Shown one piece after another: positions 1 to 10,689 of a stretch of 64,000 nucleotides of DNA. The notes beneath the pieces were generated by a model. The model was not told where the DNA came from, did not search any database, and saw only the letters and a program-made list of their open reading frames with translations. The stretch's first letter is position 1, and each line of letters starts with the position of its first letter. The position numbers and the translations under genes are program-made. The DNA comes from Mixophyes australis (taxonomy: Eukaryota; Chordata; Amphibia; Anura; Limnodynastidae), in the NCBI GenBank assembly GCA_036250195.1, contig JAVHZZ010000005.1:125864098-125928097 (forward strand), in the 5' to 3' direction.

Positions 1-735
1 ACGGTTCTCCTAGGAGGTGATGAGTGAAACTGTAAAGAGAACCAGGACTATAACTGAAGATGCTTCGGATGAGGAGCACCAAGATGGCTGAGAGATTAGG
101 AGACAGTAGAGCAGTGTGCTGATTAACACAGGAGGCTGGTAGCAATGGTAGCAATACCCGGCAGAGCGTTTACCACGTGGATAGTGGGATAGGCACAGAG
201 GCTGTGATGACCTGCGGATTGATGTGCTGGAGACTCAGAGAACAGGTAGCAATAATCTGCAGAGCGTTACCACAGGATAGTGGCGTAGACACGGAGGCTG
301 AGATGATCTGCTGATAGATGTGCTGGAGACTCAGAGAACAGGTAGCAATAATCTGCAGAGTGTTACCACAGGGTAGTGGAGTAGTCACAAAGGCTGTGAT
401 GATCTGCAGATAGAAGTGCTGGAGATTTTAGAGAACAGGTAGCAATAATCTGCAGAGCATTACTACAGGGTAGCGGAGTAGTCACAAATGCTGTGATGAT
501 CTGCGGATAGATGTGCTGGAGACTTCAGACAACAGGTAGCAATAATCTGCAGAGCGTTACCACAGGGTAGTGGAGTAGTCACAAAGGCTGTGATGATTTG
601 CGGATAGATGTGCTGGAGACTTCAGAGAACAGGCAGCAAACAGGAGCCAAGGAACAGGACATCCGAACAGGACAGTAGACCTGAAGATCTGGCAACTTAG
701 TAGATAAGCAGGTGCTTTAAATAGACGTATAAATA
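1..735 (-). repeat. LTR-like segment with 97-bp tandem repeats (partial)
   Basis: A unit of about 97 bp containing 'caggtagcaataatctgcag' starts at about 243, 339, 436, 533 and 630, giving roughly five imperfect copies between 140 and 650. Read on the minus strand, the block resembles the repeat-bearing solo LTR at 17578-18483 in organisation, and a TATA-like 'ctatttaaag' lies at its minus-strand 5' side near 720. I infer the edge of a Ty3/gypsy-type LTR cut by the window start. The LTR ends are not visible, so the class is uncertain; the tandem repeat itself is certain. Confidence 0.5.
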
Positions 736-1592
736 AATAAAGGTAGTTGTTTCACAAGTAACATTATACCTTTATTAGCAGCGTGAATGAAATTACAATT
801 CATACTCAGATAATATTATGTATAGCATTAGGCAGGTGTACACTTAGGGAGGGGGGGTTTAGTTGCCTGGAAACTCACCCTGCCCACCAAATTTCTTGGC
901 TATAGCTCTGAAATCTTCTGGTGGAAGGCCCTTCCCCATGATCAACCACCTTACTTTATGCAGCCATGGATCCTACTGATTCATTCCTGTCCACCTTTAC
1001 CCTTCTTTTCCCTGAGAACATCATATCACATGTGGGGCATGCATGCCATCTTATGTGCATATGCAGCCAAAGCCAGGAAGAGAATCATAATGAAGAGTCA
1101 ACATAGAGTCAAATAGAGAAGGATACGTGTGTGTGGGAGCTTTAAGTGTAGTGGGGGTGGGAGTTAATTATTTATTGGGCAGGGATACTATTATTTTATT
1201 ACAGGTGTGATGATAGGGCTATTTATTGTATTTCATATAATAGCGGTGTCCTAAATGAATATCCTTAATAATTTATTTAGATTCTTACTATAAATAATGA
1301 TGTTTTTATTCCAGTCTTTTTTATTCATAAAATTTTCAGGTGTTATGTTCTAGATATGAATCCATGTATCAATTTTCTTAAATGAAAAATATTTCGTAAT
1401 TGTTTTGATGCATTTATTATTCATTTTATTTAATATATGTTAGAAATGTATTAAAAAACATTATATGCTTTTAATTACTTTATCTGTTCCATTTTTGTTC
1501 AGTTACTATGACTCTATCTTTATACATTTGACCTTTTTCATTTATTAGAAATATTATAGCAATATTATTGTAGTATTTATTTAAGTCACATT
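736..1592. other. AT-rich spacer, nothing recognised
   Basis: This is AT-rich unique-looking sequence with no long open frame, no inverted repeat and no motif I could assign. It separates the LTR-like block from the 4.1-kb inverted-repeat element. Confidence 0.5.
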
Positions 1593-1924
1593 GGGGTAAA
1601 TGTATCAAGCTGCGATTTTGCATTTTCAGTGATTTTCTCGGGCTAGTTTAAACTCGTCAATTTTATTAAACAACAATTTGAAGTAAATTGGAATTTACAT
1701 GATGGCTAACATTCATGGAAGGAGATTTATTGGATAAAAGCTATCTGTGTGAGGCGCATGACCTATTACTTTCCTGTAAGCTGATACCCTAAGGCGGCGG
1801 TTCCCAAACTGTGCGCCGCGGCTCCCAGGGGTGCCGCGGCGCTGTCACTGGGGTGCCGCGAGCCAGACATAAAAAAAACCCAAAGAACACAGAAACTTAC
1901 CAATCCGCCGGGCGCCAGAGGGGC

Positions 1925-2260
1925 ACAGGAGAGTGACAGTTGGGCACAGGAGAGTGACAGCGGGGCACAGGAGAGTGACAGCAGGGCAGACAGAGGGGCA
2001 CAGGAGAGTGACAGCGGGGCACAGGAGAGTGACAGTGGGGCAGACAGTGGGGCACAGGAGAGTGACAGCGGGGCAGACAGAGGGGCACAGGAGAGTGACA
2101 GCAGGTCACAAGAGAGTGACAGCGGGGCAGACAGAGGGGCACAGGAGAGTGACAGCAGGGCACAGGAGAGTGACAGAGGGCAGACAGAGGGGCACAGGAG
2201 AGTGACAGCGGGGCAGACAGAGGGGCACAGGAGAGTGACAGCGGCGCAGAGGAGAGTGAC
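1925..2260. repeat. Minisatellite, 'gagagtgacagcggggca' units
   Basis: Irregular tandem array of units of about 21 bp ('ggcacaggagagtgacagc') mixed with longer 33-bp versions that include 'gcagacagagg'. It lies inside the hAT element and degrades rightward into G/A-rich sequence (2270-2500). Confidence 0.9.
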
Positions 2261-2507
2261 AGCGGGGCAGTGGAGGGGGACACAGCGTGAGAGGGGCAGT
2301 GAAGGGGGACACAGCATGAGAGGGACAGAGGGCAGAGGGGGGGACAGCGTGACAGAGGGCAGAGGAGGGAATAGCGTGACAGAGGGCAGAGGAGGAGGAC
2401 AGCGTGAGAGAGAGAGCAGAGGAGGGGGGACATCGTGAGAGAGGACAGAGGAGGGGGACATCGTGAGAGAGGGCAGAGGGTGTCGGGGCAGTGTGAGAGG
2501 GGGCAGT

Positions 2508-2695
2508 GTGTCTGGATGCAGAGGGGGCAGTGTGTCTGGATGCAGAGGGGGCAGTGTGTCTGGATGCAGAGGGGGCAGTGTGTCTGGATGCAGAGGGGGC
2601 AGAGTGTCTGGATGCAGAGGGGGCAGAGTGTCTGGATGCAGAGGGGGCAGAGTGTCTGGATGCAGAGGGGGCAGTGTGTCTGGATGCAGAGGGGG
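2508..2695. repeat. 24-bp minisatellite
   Basis: About eight nearly identical 24-bp units ('gtgtctggatgcagaggggg'+'ca' variants, alternating cagtg/cagag). Because 24 is a multiple of three, all frames stay open, which explains the spurious open frames here. Confidence 0.95.
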
Positions 2696-3502
2696 CATTT
2701 TTGCATACATCTAAAAAAGTATTTCTGTCCTGACCTAAATACTTATTTTTTGACCCAACTACTTCTAAAACAGGACTGCTCAATAATTATTTTGGAGGGG
2801 TGCCTTAAAAAAATTTGGAGACTCTAAGGGTGCCGCGAACTGAAAAAGTTTGGGAACCACTGCCCTAAGGGGTTTTTCCTGAAGAAATATCGCACTGCTG
2901 GATTCCTTTTATTGATAAATAATATCACTATCTTTGACAAAGATTTGTGTATAAGTGGTGGTGGAATATTTTCGTGGTAGTTTTTATGAGCTACACTATG
3001 TTATGCCATATGTTTCCTTTCATGTCGTATGAGTAACATTGAAGAGTGGATACACATAAAACAAAAAGGCATGTATGTTACATTTATTTTTATACATGTT
3101 TGTTTGATGTGAATTCCAGTGGTGTTCACAGTTACATACTGAGTTGCATATCTGACTGGAGCGCCAAAGTAGATTCTATATTCTATTTGTATTAGCATAA
3201 AGGGGCAGAGCTTTCACTATAGTTAACACCAAAAGCTGCATAAAAAGAGAAGACAACACTGTATTTTCACTCATTCCTGTAAAATAGAATTTTAATAACC
3301 ATACATAAAATTTTGAAAAAACATTTAACTGGTAAAGTGCCATGCAATGATTATTCCCGAATAATAAAATTCCTTCGTATGTAATGGAATACTCCATTCT
3401 CTGTGGGCATCATCGCTGATTGGTCCACAGCAGAAACGAACGCCCATGTCTGAGTGTATAAAATGACAGAGGAACCTGTCTGGCGCCGAGGAGCGTGAGA
3501 AG

Positions 3503-4462
3503 ATGGCAAGTGAGGAGAAAGTGTCAGTGGGGGTTGCAGGTGAGGAGAAGGTGTCAGTGGGGGTTGCAGGTGAGGAGAAGGTGTTAGTGGGGGTTGCAGC
3601 TATGGAGACGGAAACTGAGTCAGAGATGGTGCTGGAAGGGCCAAAAAATGTTGAAAAAGTTTAGGTGGGGGATGGAGATACTCAAGAAGAGCAAAGAGCA
3701 AATCCAATGAGCCCAAGAGAGGTGGAGATGATGGTCAAAGTACTGGACCAGTATGACTATGACATTAAAAAAGGTCAGTAGCACATGTAGTGTACCTGTT
3801 TGAAGGACTTTATTTCATTCTAGTTTCACACGAAGCAATATAAATGCCTTAATTGTAACATTTTTTTTGTCAGAACGAAGAATTAACGGTGAGAAGGCCT
3901 GTTTATATATCACTGATACCACTAATGTAACACCTGTTATCAAACAAGAAAAAATTGAAAAAGAAAAAGATATTAAAGAAGTTAGACACGAAGGTATTTC
4001 AGTGAACATGTATAGACAACTAAAAGCTTTGGTCACATACCTGTACCATTATAATAACCAAAATGGTAGCTGTTTTCCAGAACATATGCAGGTTAAGCCC
4101 GCTATTATTGCGATTGCGCCACAGGGACCAAAACATAAACTGATCTCAAGCAGTGTGCAAGGTGAGAAAATTAGAGTATTTCTGGCGTTGGATATAAATT
4201 ACAGATATAGAAGTTTAATGGTAAACATTTTTTATTTCCTTGTTTCGTAGGTAAAGAAATCAAAGGGAATAGAAACCCAAGCGACATCAAGAAAAAAATT
4301 AAAAACCTTGAGAAAACTTTTGTTGCAATGTGTATATGCTGTTTGGAACTGTTCTGCCACAAACCAGTAGCACCTTTAAAGTATAATACTATTTTCTTCA
4401 CTTGCCATATTCTGCAATTAAAATGTTTGTACTTTTTTTCCTGCAATAAAACTGTTGCATGA
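3503..4462 (+). pseudogene. Three-exon accessory gene of the 4.1-kb DNA element, function unknown
   Basis: I read exon 1 as 3503-3773 (start ATG, donor AAAAAAG|GTCAGT), exon 2 as 3874-4161 (acceptor after 'ttttttttgtcag', donor CAAG|GTGAGA) and exon 3 as 4251-4462 (acceptor after 'tgtttcgtag', stop TGA). The frame carries across both junctions. Exon 1 begins with three copies of an 'EEKVSVGVAG'-like decapeptide, followed by an acidic stretch. An in-frame TAG at about 3662 interrupts exon 1, so the copy is broken unless translation starts further on. Later segments are rich in Lys/Glu, with a possible short coiled coil near the start of exon 3 (KKKIKNLEK). I do not recognise the family. Harbinger elements carry a second Myb-like protein beside the transposase, and the position fits such an accessory protein, but that is inference only. 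Confidence 0.45.
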
Positions 4463-5640
4463 ACACTGTGTGCTTTATTCTGGATATTTTACAAATATTA
4501 GTTAATGAAGGTTAATATGACTTTATAACTTCAATAGTTTATAAAGGTTAAAGTTTATAAAGGGTAAATATGAATAGATTCCCAACATAGATGCAAAGGG
4601 TAATAACACACGTGCTTTATAGAAGTGTAATGGTCTGCAGCCAGACAGGTACAATATACATCTATACAAAACACAAGCCTGTGATGTGCGGATAACGCAC
4701 CACGTGGGATTGGTACAGGCATCACAAATTTACATACACAGGCCCCCCAGGTCGAGGAAGTATTGGAGGATTGTCGTGAATCGTTTTGGAAAATTATATA
4801 CAATACACAACGGAAACGAGATTGGACCAAAAATATTTAATGGTACGACCAACCAAATGAGGCGACAATTATCCATTTGGGCAGACTTTCGACCATCGTG
4901 CCACTATACACACTGACCCGTCTTTTGAATGAGCGTCGTATGTCGACTGGTTGAGCCGATTATTGGACAAAAACCCTGTAGTGTGTACCTAGCATAACAC
5001 CTGCAGCCTCTTGCACTTCAAGATAAGGGGCATTCAGGTGCAAATACATTATAGTATAGTAAGGGGCATTAGATACATGTTTAGTAACCCTTCACCTTGA
5101 GATGCATCTTATCTTGACATACATTTATGTTTTAAATATGTCCCTTACCAAAAGCAAAATAAAATGCAAATTTCTGACATCATAAAAATATAATTATTGT
5201 CCCACTGGTGATGAAATATTAAGCTACTGCAATGTTATAAATAAAATAAAAAATCCCTTACATATAATCATTAATTAAATTTGGCCCACTAAATTATTCT
5301 GAAAATATTTTGTCCCACGTATGAAAATTAATAAGCATTTTTGCCCCTCTACAGCAAAAAAACATGCTTTCTTTAAACTTCCATTTTGCCTCCTATTATA
5401 TTAACTTTAACCAGATAGCTCAAACAACAAGCTTTTATTTATCTCAGGGCGAGTTTCAGTTTCTGTTGAAACTCTGGACAAGTCTGTGTATAATCTCTGT
5501 CAAGTCTGTCTACAACATGGGAGAGAAAGGTGTTTTAAAATCAATACAAATCGCTAGATATTAGATTTTGGAAAGTCAAAATCACAGGTTAATGCATATG
5601 GCGACATTGCACATAAAATCGTTGGTTATCTCTCGTGATT
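4463..5640. other. Non-coding right half of the 4.1-kb element
   Basis: Contains a polyadenylation-type AATAAA near 4445 at the end of the preceding exon, then AT-rich sequence. The stretch 4600-4980 keeps more CG dinucleotides than its surroundings. No assignable gene. Confidence 0.4.
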
Positions 5641-5949
5641 TGCGGCAATTTTAAATCGCTGAAAAGATTGCAGCTTGATACATTTACCCCATAGTCTCTT
5701 TATAGCAGCAGTTGATTATTTATTTTAATAATTTTTAGCATCAGAATGGTATATATTTATTTTATTTTATTGTGTTTTCATGGTGGTACCTGTTAATTTA
5801 AGATTTTGTGATGGGATTATTAATTTAATACTGGGGTAGTTTGGAAACTATTAATTGAATATTGGGCTGAGTTTAGGGAGAATGGGAGCTATTTATTAAA
5901 TGTGAATACTAATAATTTAATGTTGGGGGTTTTGCCGTTAAGATATTGG

Positions 5950-6605
5950 AATTGCCTGTTTAACTCTGGTGAGTATGAGTCATCCACAACATTCATCAAC
6001 ATTTATTTATGAGTCATTGACTGTGTATGTTGACATTACTTCTTAAGCTGTGGTGAGCATGAGTCATTGCACACCTGTCTCATTAAATTAAGGTGTGCTT
6101 CTCCTTTGACCTGATTGGACCTTTAGGGGTATATTTACTAAACTGCAGGTTTGAAAAAGTGGAGATGTTGCCTATAACAACAAATCAGATTATAGCTGTC
6201 ATTTTGTAGAATGTACTAAATAAATTATAACTAGAATCTGATTGGTTGCTATAGGCAACAACTCCACTTTTTGAAACCTGCAGTTTAGTAGATCTGCCCC
6301 TTGGTGTTTAAAATCATCTCCTGTGTTAATGGTTCTTTGTCAGGGATAGAGTTTACTATGGACTCCTGCTCAGTCTCTTCTCTGGAATTCTTCAGTTGAG
6401 TGATTATTGCTTTCAACCCTGGCTTTACAACCTCGGCAAACAGCATACAAAGACTTCAGACTCTGTGCGTTGGTAAACAGGGTACAAAGACTCAGCACCC
6501 TGATATTATTACTACTCCAACACAGCATTCTGGCATCCAGCTTACTATAAATTTATTAGTACTTGTGTGTGTGGAAGTACACTCTGCTAGAGTCTCTAAG
6601 TTAAC
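5950..6605 (+). mobile_element. Ty3/gypsy LTR relic (interrupted by a MITE)
   Basis: This shares long stretches with the LTR at 30560-30975, for example 'gttgacatta', 'agctgtggtgarcatgag', 'cattgcacacctg', 'caaacagcatacaaagactt' and 'cagcattctggcatccag'. The second copy follows a gypsy pol relic, which identifies the class. No adjoining coding region is seen here, so it may be a solo LTR or the detached 5' LTR of the element at 20.8-31 kb. Exact ends are not resolved. Confidence 0.65.
6126..6300. mobile_element. 175-bp MITE with 3-bp target duplication (TTA/TTG)
   Basis: Inverted termini 'ggggtatatttactaaactgcaggtttg' and its complement; the core contains 'gttgcctataacaac'. Flanks TTA (6123-6125) and TTG (6301-6303). 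The related LTR at about 30680 reads straight through the site ('ggacctttggagttt'), which confirms the insertion and its boundaries. Same length and design as 62436-62610. Confidence 0.85.
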
Positions 6606-6609
6606 TTTT

Positions 6610-6835
6610 AATTAACCGTACATAAGAATGCAAAAATTCAATGTTATACAATATATAACTTATTATTACTTTAATGGTACTTAGTTCCACCTTGTCAAAC
6701 ATTCTTATAATTAATGTATCACTTACACAGTATGACAGTACTACAAACCACCATTGAATATTTATAAAATATGCAAGAAATTCGTAGCATACAATTTTTG
6801 TTGGCAACTTCATGTAAACTGATCAAACAGGCTGT
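6610..6835 (+). repeat. Copy A of an inverted duplicate (partner 11275-11690)
   Basis: In inverted orientation this matches 11275-11690: 'ttagttccaccttgtcaaac' here against 'ttgacaaggtgggactaag' there, plus 'acttacacagtat', 'aaaccaccatt', 'atatgcaagaa' and 'ttggcaact'. The copies diverge by many substitutions, so this is an old duplication or two copies of one repeat family. The pair flanks the PLE fragments at 9.95-10.93 kb. Confidence 0.7.
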
Positions 6836-7054
6836 ATAGTATGTATGTCTCAATTGCCATTAGTATAGAAACGCTACTAATTTACCTCCTGATGCATTAC
6901 AACACTGTCCCCAATCTAACTCTGTCTTATCACAATCCTATCGATACTATCACTCTCTATCAGACTTACATGACACAAGTTCTGGGCAAGAGGAGTATAT
7001 ATTTAATTATCTATTCACTACAACTACTGCACCACAATCTATTGAAAGATACTC
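6836..7054. other. Short spacer
   Basis: No feature recognised between inverted-duplicate copy A and the MITE starting at 7055. Confidence 0.4.
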
Positions 7055-7477
7055 TGGGCCTGATTCATTAAGGAAAGTAAAGCAAAAAAATGTGTAAGTT
7101 CGAACCTTGGCAAAACCATGTTACAATACCAGGGGTGCAAATTATTTTATTACTTTGCACATAAGGAAAATATTGGCTGTTTTTTCACGTAGCACACAAA
7201 TACTTGCTAACATTGTTTTTACACGGACACAGTGTTGGACTGGGGCATGAAGGGCCCACCGGGGGACTGCAACACTAGGGGCCCACCAGAGGGGTGTGGT
7301 AAGCCATCATAGAGGTGGGACCTGAAACTAGAGGGGGAGTGGTCAGTCCACGAAGGACAGCTAGCACCTTAGTGTAGTATATAAAGCATACAGTGTGTGT
7401 ATAAAGAATACACAGTCTTGACCTGCCCCTTAGATTGGGCAGAACAGTCATCAAAAATCAGGATTGTCCCACTAGAC

Positions 7478-7624
7478 CAGGCTTGGCTAACCTGTGGTAC
7501 TCCAGGTGTTGTGAAACTACAAGCCCCAGCATGCTTTGCCAATATATAGCAGCTTATTGCTGTAAGGGTAAGCTGGGACTTGTAGTTTCACAACACCTGG
7601 AGTACCACAGGTTAGCCAAGTCTG
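7478..7624. mobile_element. 147-bp palindromic hAT MITE
   Basis: Terminal inverted repeats start CAGGCTTGGCTAACC / CAGACTTGGCTAACC and extend inward to 'ctgggacttgtagtttcaca'. Flanking octamers CACTAGAC and CAATAGAC differ at one base. A sister copy of identical length lies at 45486-45632. Confidence 0.9.
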
Positions 7625-8244
7625 CAATAGACTCAGAACATTTGACAGACTGTCCTACCTGTTGTTGTCACTTTTACCACCTGTGGCTGCTGGTTTCTTT
7701 AGTTGCGGCTTGTCTGGATCCTGGAATGTTGAGGGCCCTATTTGGAAAAAATAATGGGTACATTTAGAAACGCCAACCATCCCTGACATTAAATCACTAG
7801 CACCCACATTTAATAATTAGGCCTCTCTCCAGCCTCAACATTAAAGTAATAGTGCTCACATTTGATAAATAGATCTATTTCCCTCAAACCAACCCCAACA
7901 TTAAATTAATAGTATTCCCATTTAATAAATAAACCTATTACCCTCCCTCCAAACAGCCCCAGCAATAAATTAATAGCATTTACGTTTAATACATCCATTT
8001 CCCACGACCATTCCTAGCATTAAATAATTAATGTTCACATTTAATAGATAACCCTCCTTCCCACACTCAGTCCTACATTCAATTATAGACCCAAACCACC
8101 TCAGCATTAAAGGTCCCATCACCCCCTCCCTATAGTGTTCTCTGTGCAGCCCCCTCACTATAGTTTAGCATAGACAGCCCCCCTCACTATAGTTTAGTAT
8201 AGTCAGCCCCCCTATAGTTTTATAGATAGGCAGCCCCCCTATGC

Positions 8245-8615
8245 CACATAGTAGTGCCCCCCAAAGCAATGTTATGCCACACAGTAGTGCCCCCAAAACA
8301 ATGTTATACCACACAGTAGTGCCCCCAATGTTATGCCACACAGTAGTACCCCAATGTTATGCCACATAGTGCCCCCAATGTTATGCCACACAGTAGTGCC
8401 CCAATGTTATGCCACCCAGTAGTGCCCCCAATGTTATGCCACATAGTGCCCTCAATGTTATGCCACCCAGTAGTGCCCCAAATGTTATGCCACATAGTGC
8501 CCCCAATGTTATGCCACACAGTAGTGCCCCAATGTGTTGCCACATAGTGCCCCCAATGTTATGCCACCCAGTAGTACCCCAAATGTTATGCCACACAAGT
8601 GTCCCCAATTCACAC
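8245..8615. repeat. Minisatellite 'ccccaatgttatgccacacagtagtg'
   Basis: Tandem units of about 24-27 bp alternating between 'cacatagtgcccc' and 'cacacagtagtgcccc' versions, so a higher-order unit of about 50 bp is visible. Open frames on both strands are repeat read-through. Confidence 0.95.
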
Positions 8616-8619
8616 ACAC

Positions 8620-8621
<2 letters not shown>

Positions 8622-8668
<47 letters not shown>
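8622..8668. repeat. (AT)n microsatellite
   Basis: Uninterrupted TA dinucleotide run directly after the minisatellite, inside the 7230-8965 hAT element. Confidence 0.97.
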
Positions 8669-8671
<3 letters not shown>

Positions 8672-9111
8672 GAGTATAAACAAATGGTTAAAGAATATAC
8701 TTACCGATATGATGATTGCTGCAGGGCAGGCTCTCTGCTCCTTCTCCCTTTTTCAGCGGCGTGGGAACATCAGCTGACAGGGGGAGGGGGTGGGTCACAT
8801 GATCGCAGCTGCGATCGCAATTGAGCAGCGGGGACGCCGGAGAGGACCATCGTGAGGACAACAGGCCTCCAGGTAAGCTCTGCCCATGGGTAAAAGGGGG
8901 TGTGGCCGTAAGGTAGCCGGCCTACAGGTGATTTCACCGGTAGCCCGCTGGGCCAGTCCGTGCTGCACGGACATTTAAAGTTGATCTAGAATCTGCAACT
9001 ATAAAGCTGTCGCTACAATTTAAATTGACCTCTCCCTCCAATGCAACATGGTTTTGCAAAGGTGAAAAGTTACTTATTTTTTTTCTTTACTTTCCTTAAT
9101 GAATTAGGCCC

Positions 9112-9531
9112 TCTATGTGTAGTAATAGAACATAAACCTCGCTTACAAGACATGGCTTGAAGAGTTGAATCAGTGCATATATGCAAAAACAAAATTATGC
9201 AGAACTGCCACTACCCTTCAGATCAAATACCCAAATCTAAATACAACTAATACCAAATAAATAATGTGTGTGACTTATTATATGTTCATAACTCAAACCT
9301 GCTAGCTACCACTGTGGAGAGAAATAAATTTGCCTATACATATGAACATTCTTAATGTCTCTAACAAAAACTACCAAACCGGAAATCACTGTATTGTATG
9401 AAATATTTCTCATATGCCAATGATCTTAAAAGCTATACAAAACTTTTGATGAAAACCAGTGAAAGAAAAGACATGAAAACATACAATACTGAAATATTCA
9501 TCATATCGTGTCCATATACTATAAAGACTTT
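9112..9531. other. Spacer, nothing recognised
   Basis: AT-rich sequence without coding potential or visible repeat structure. Confidence 0.4.
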
Positions 9532-9707
9532 GGGGTAAATGTATCAAGCCGAGAGTTTTCCGGCGGGTTTGAAAAGTGGAGATATTGCCTATAGCAACCA
9601 ATAAGATTCTCGGTGTCATTTTGCAGAATGTACTAAATAAATGATAGCTAGAATCTGATTGGTTTTTCAAACCCGCCAGAAAACTCTCAGCTTGATACAT
9701 TTACCCC
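9532..9707. mobile_element. 176-bp MITE, 'ggggtaaatgtatcaagc' termini
   Basis: Inverted termini 'ggggtaaatgtatcaagccg...' with an inner inverted block 'gagagttttccggcgggttt'. The core 'tggagatattgcctatagcaacc' is shared with the MITEs at 6126, 19943 and 62436, so this family mixes the core of one with the ends of the 4.1-kb element. Confidence 0.85.
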
Positions 9708-9949
9708 CTTATTGGTTAATACAAAAACTGCCCTATGTGGTCCAGATACACACTAAGGTATATCCTTACAAATAAGATCAATGTTACATCAATTATTGAA
9801 AAAATGACACTACATCAATCCCTTCATTCAACCCTGCTGTGGTTAATGAATTTAATTTGAAAATCCAGAAGGATTCATACATTATCAGATTAAGATCATA
9901 ATCTCCACCTCTCCTATTCTATTCTGTTCTATCCCAATTAAAAAATTAA

Positions 9950-10165
9950 ACCACTGAAATTATTTCCATGTGCAAATGTACAGTGTCATGGTAAACTTTG
10001 GGTCTTTAATGCCTTTTTTTATGTTACATAGATGTCCTTGTATCTTTCCTTTCAAGCATCTTTACATATGTGGAAAGACATGTAATATGTTGTTTAATGG
10101 TATATTCCTGACCAAAATCACTAGAAACAGTTTTACATTTTTTATCTATTGTTTTGCAAACATTA
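9950..10165 (-). pseudogene. Decayed Penelope-like GIY-YIG segment (copy 2)
   Basis: Parallel to the better copy at 10690-10930: 'acatagatgtccttgtatct' and 'tttcaagcatcttta' align with 'acgtagatgttcttgtattc' and 'tttcaagcatctttt'. On the minus strand one frame gives a peptide like KGKIQGHLCNIKKGIKD, matching KVRIQEHLRNIKIGLKT of the other copy. Flanking non-coding sequence ('atgtggaaagacatgt', 'tagaaacagttttacatttt') also aligns. Stops and indels are present, so it is inactive. Confidence 0.6.
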
Positions 10166-10215
10166 AAATGACTACTTGCCTTGATAAAGTCCCAGTGGGG
10201 TTTAAACGCAAAAAC
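10165..10215 (+). ncRNA. Hammerhead-like relic motif (weak)
   Basis: The order TTGATAAA, a short stem 'gtcccagtggggt' and 'aaacgc' resembles a decayed hammerhead core (CUGAUGA, stem II, GAAAC). It lies beside PLE sequence, where such ribozymes are known. Two core positions are off and orientation is opposite to the neighbouring PLE coding fragments, so this is tentative. Confidence 0.25.
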
Positions 10216-10539
10216 TGATAATGTGATCTCCTTACTATCACTGGACTATATCTTCCTGCTGATCTTGTGCATAGCCTTATCATGTGCCCATTTAAAGAAT
10301 TTGCTGAGGACTCTTTGATCTACAAGTTCTGGTAGGGGGCTAGTCCTATATATATGTGATTAGGGAAACCATATCTGTGATACTTTAAATGGATTGGGTA
10401 CCAATTAGCGACTGTAGTAAATCCGACAGCAGTTTGACCGATAGGAGAAGTGCGATTTTCATCTGTCTTACCTGGAGGTGAGGACCACTGCTTGAAATCA
10501 CTGTTATAAAGAATTCCGCCAAATGAACATCCTGGCGCC

Positions 10540-10675
10540 TGCAAATCACGTCATGTTAAAGTGCGACCTAGAGATTCTCGCTATTAAGGAAGCGGTGCCT
10601 CTACAATGTAGAGTAAACATTGTAGAGGCGCCACTTCCTTAAATGACCACTTTAATAGCGAGAATCACATCATAA
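10540..10675. mobile_element. Hairpin MITE, about 130 bp
   Basis: 'gagattctcgctattaagga' and 'gcctctacaatgt' are followed after about 8 bp by their inverse complements, ending 'aatagcgagaatcacatc'. The near-palindrome has no coding capacity. Confidence 0.75.
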
Positions 10676-10689
10676 TATAGTTTTAAACA

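Larger units (their letters stand above)
1795..2862. mobile_element. Non-autonomous hAT element with 8-bp target duplication
   Basis: Termini are 'cggcggttcccaaactgtg' and the inverse '...agtttgggaaccactg', a typical hAT terminal repeat. The flanking 8 bp CCCTAAGG is present on both sides (1787-1794 and 2863-2870). There is no transposase. The interior is mostly two minisatellites (1925-2260 and 2508-2695). The long open frames across it on both strands are minisatellite read-through, not proteins. Confidence 0.9.
1593..5690 (+). mobile_element. 4.1-kb inverted-repeat DNA element (Harbinger-like termini)
   Basis: The left end 'ggggtaaatgtatcaagctg' (1593) is matched in inverted orientation at the right end (to 5690), and weaker similarity continues inward. 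The same terminal sequence occurs on short MITEs at 9532-9707 and 12875-13061. Flanks are ATT and ATA, so a 3-bp target duplication of Harbinger type is suggested but imperfect. The element carries a three-exon gene (3503-4462) and was later interrupted by a hAT element (1795-2862). From 4463 to 5640 I see no further coding region; a DDE transposase is not recognisable. It could be a long relative supplying the short MITEs, or a composite. Confidence 0.6.
7230..8965. mobile_element. 1.7-kb non-autonomous hAT element with 8-bp target duplication
   Basis: Ends 'cagtgttggactgg' and '...ccagtccgtgctg' are inverted repeats, and CACGGACA flanks both sides (7222-7229 and 8966-8973). The interior holds a smaller hAT MITE (7478-7624), a minisatellite (8245-8615), an AT microsatellite and, near 8800-8880, a more CG-rich stretch. 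No transposase is seen. Confidence 0.9.
7055..9111. mobile_element. MITE ('gggcctgattcattaagg' family) split by a hAT insertion
   Basis: Left part 7055-7221 and right part 8974-9111 together make a MITE of about 300 bp with inverted termini 'gggcctgattcattaagg...ccttaatgaattaggccc'. Flanks read TCT on both sides. Uninterrupted relatives lie at 36251-36551 and 38897-39214. The latter continues straight from 'tttttacac' to 'tttaaagttgatctag', matching the two sides of the insertion here. Confidence 0.85.

Noticed and set aside
1766..2827. Long open frames on both strands, up to 314 codons
   Set aside because: They lie wholly over minisatellites in a non-autonomous hAT element; unit lengths divisible by three keep frames open.
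8331..8824. Open frames over the 'ccccaatgttatgccac' array
   Set aside because: Repeat read-through without protein features.
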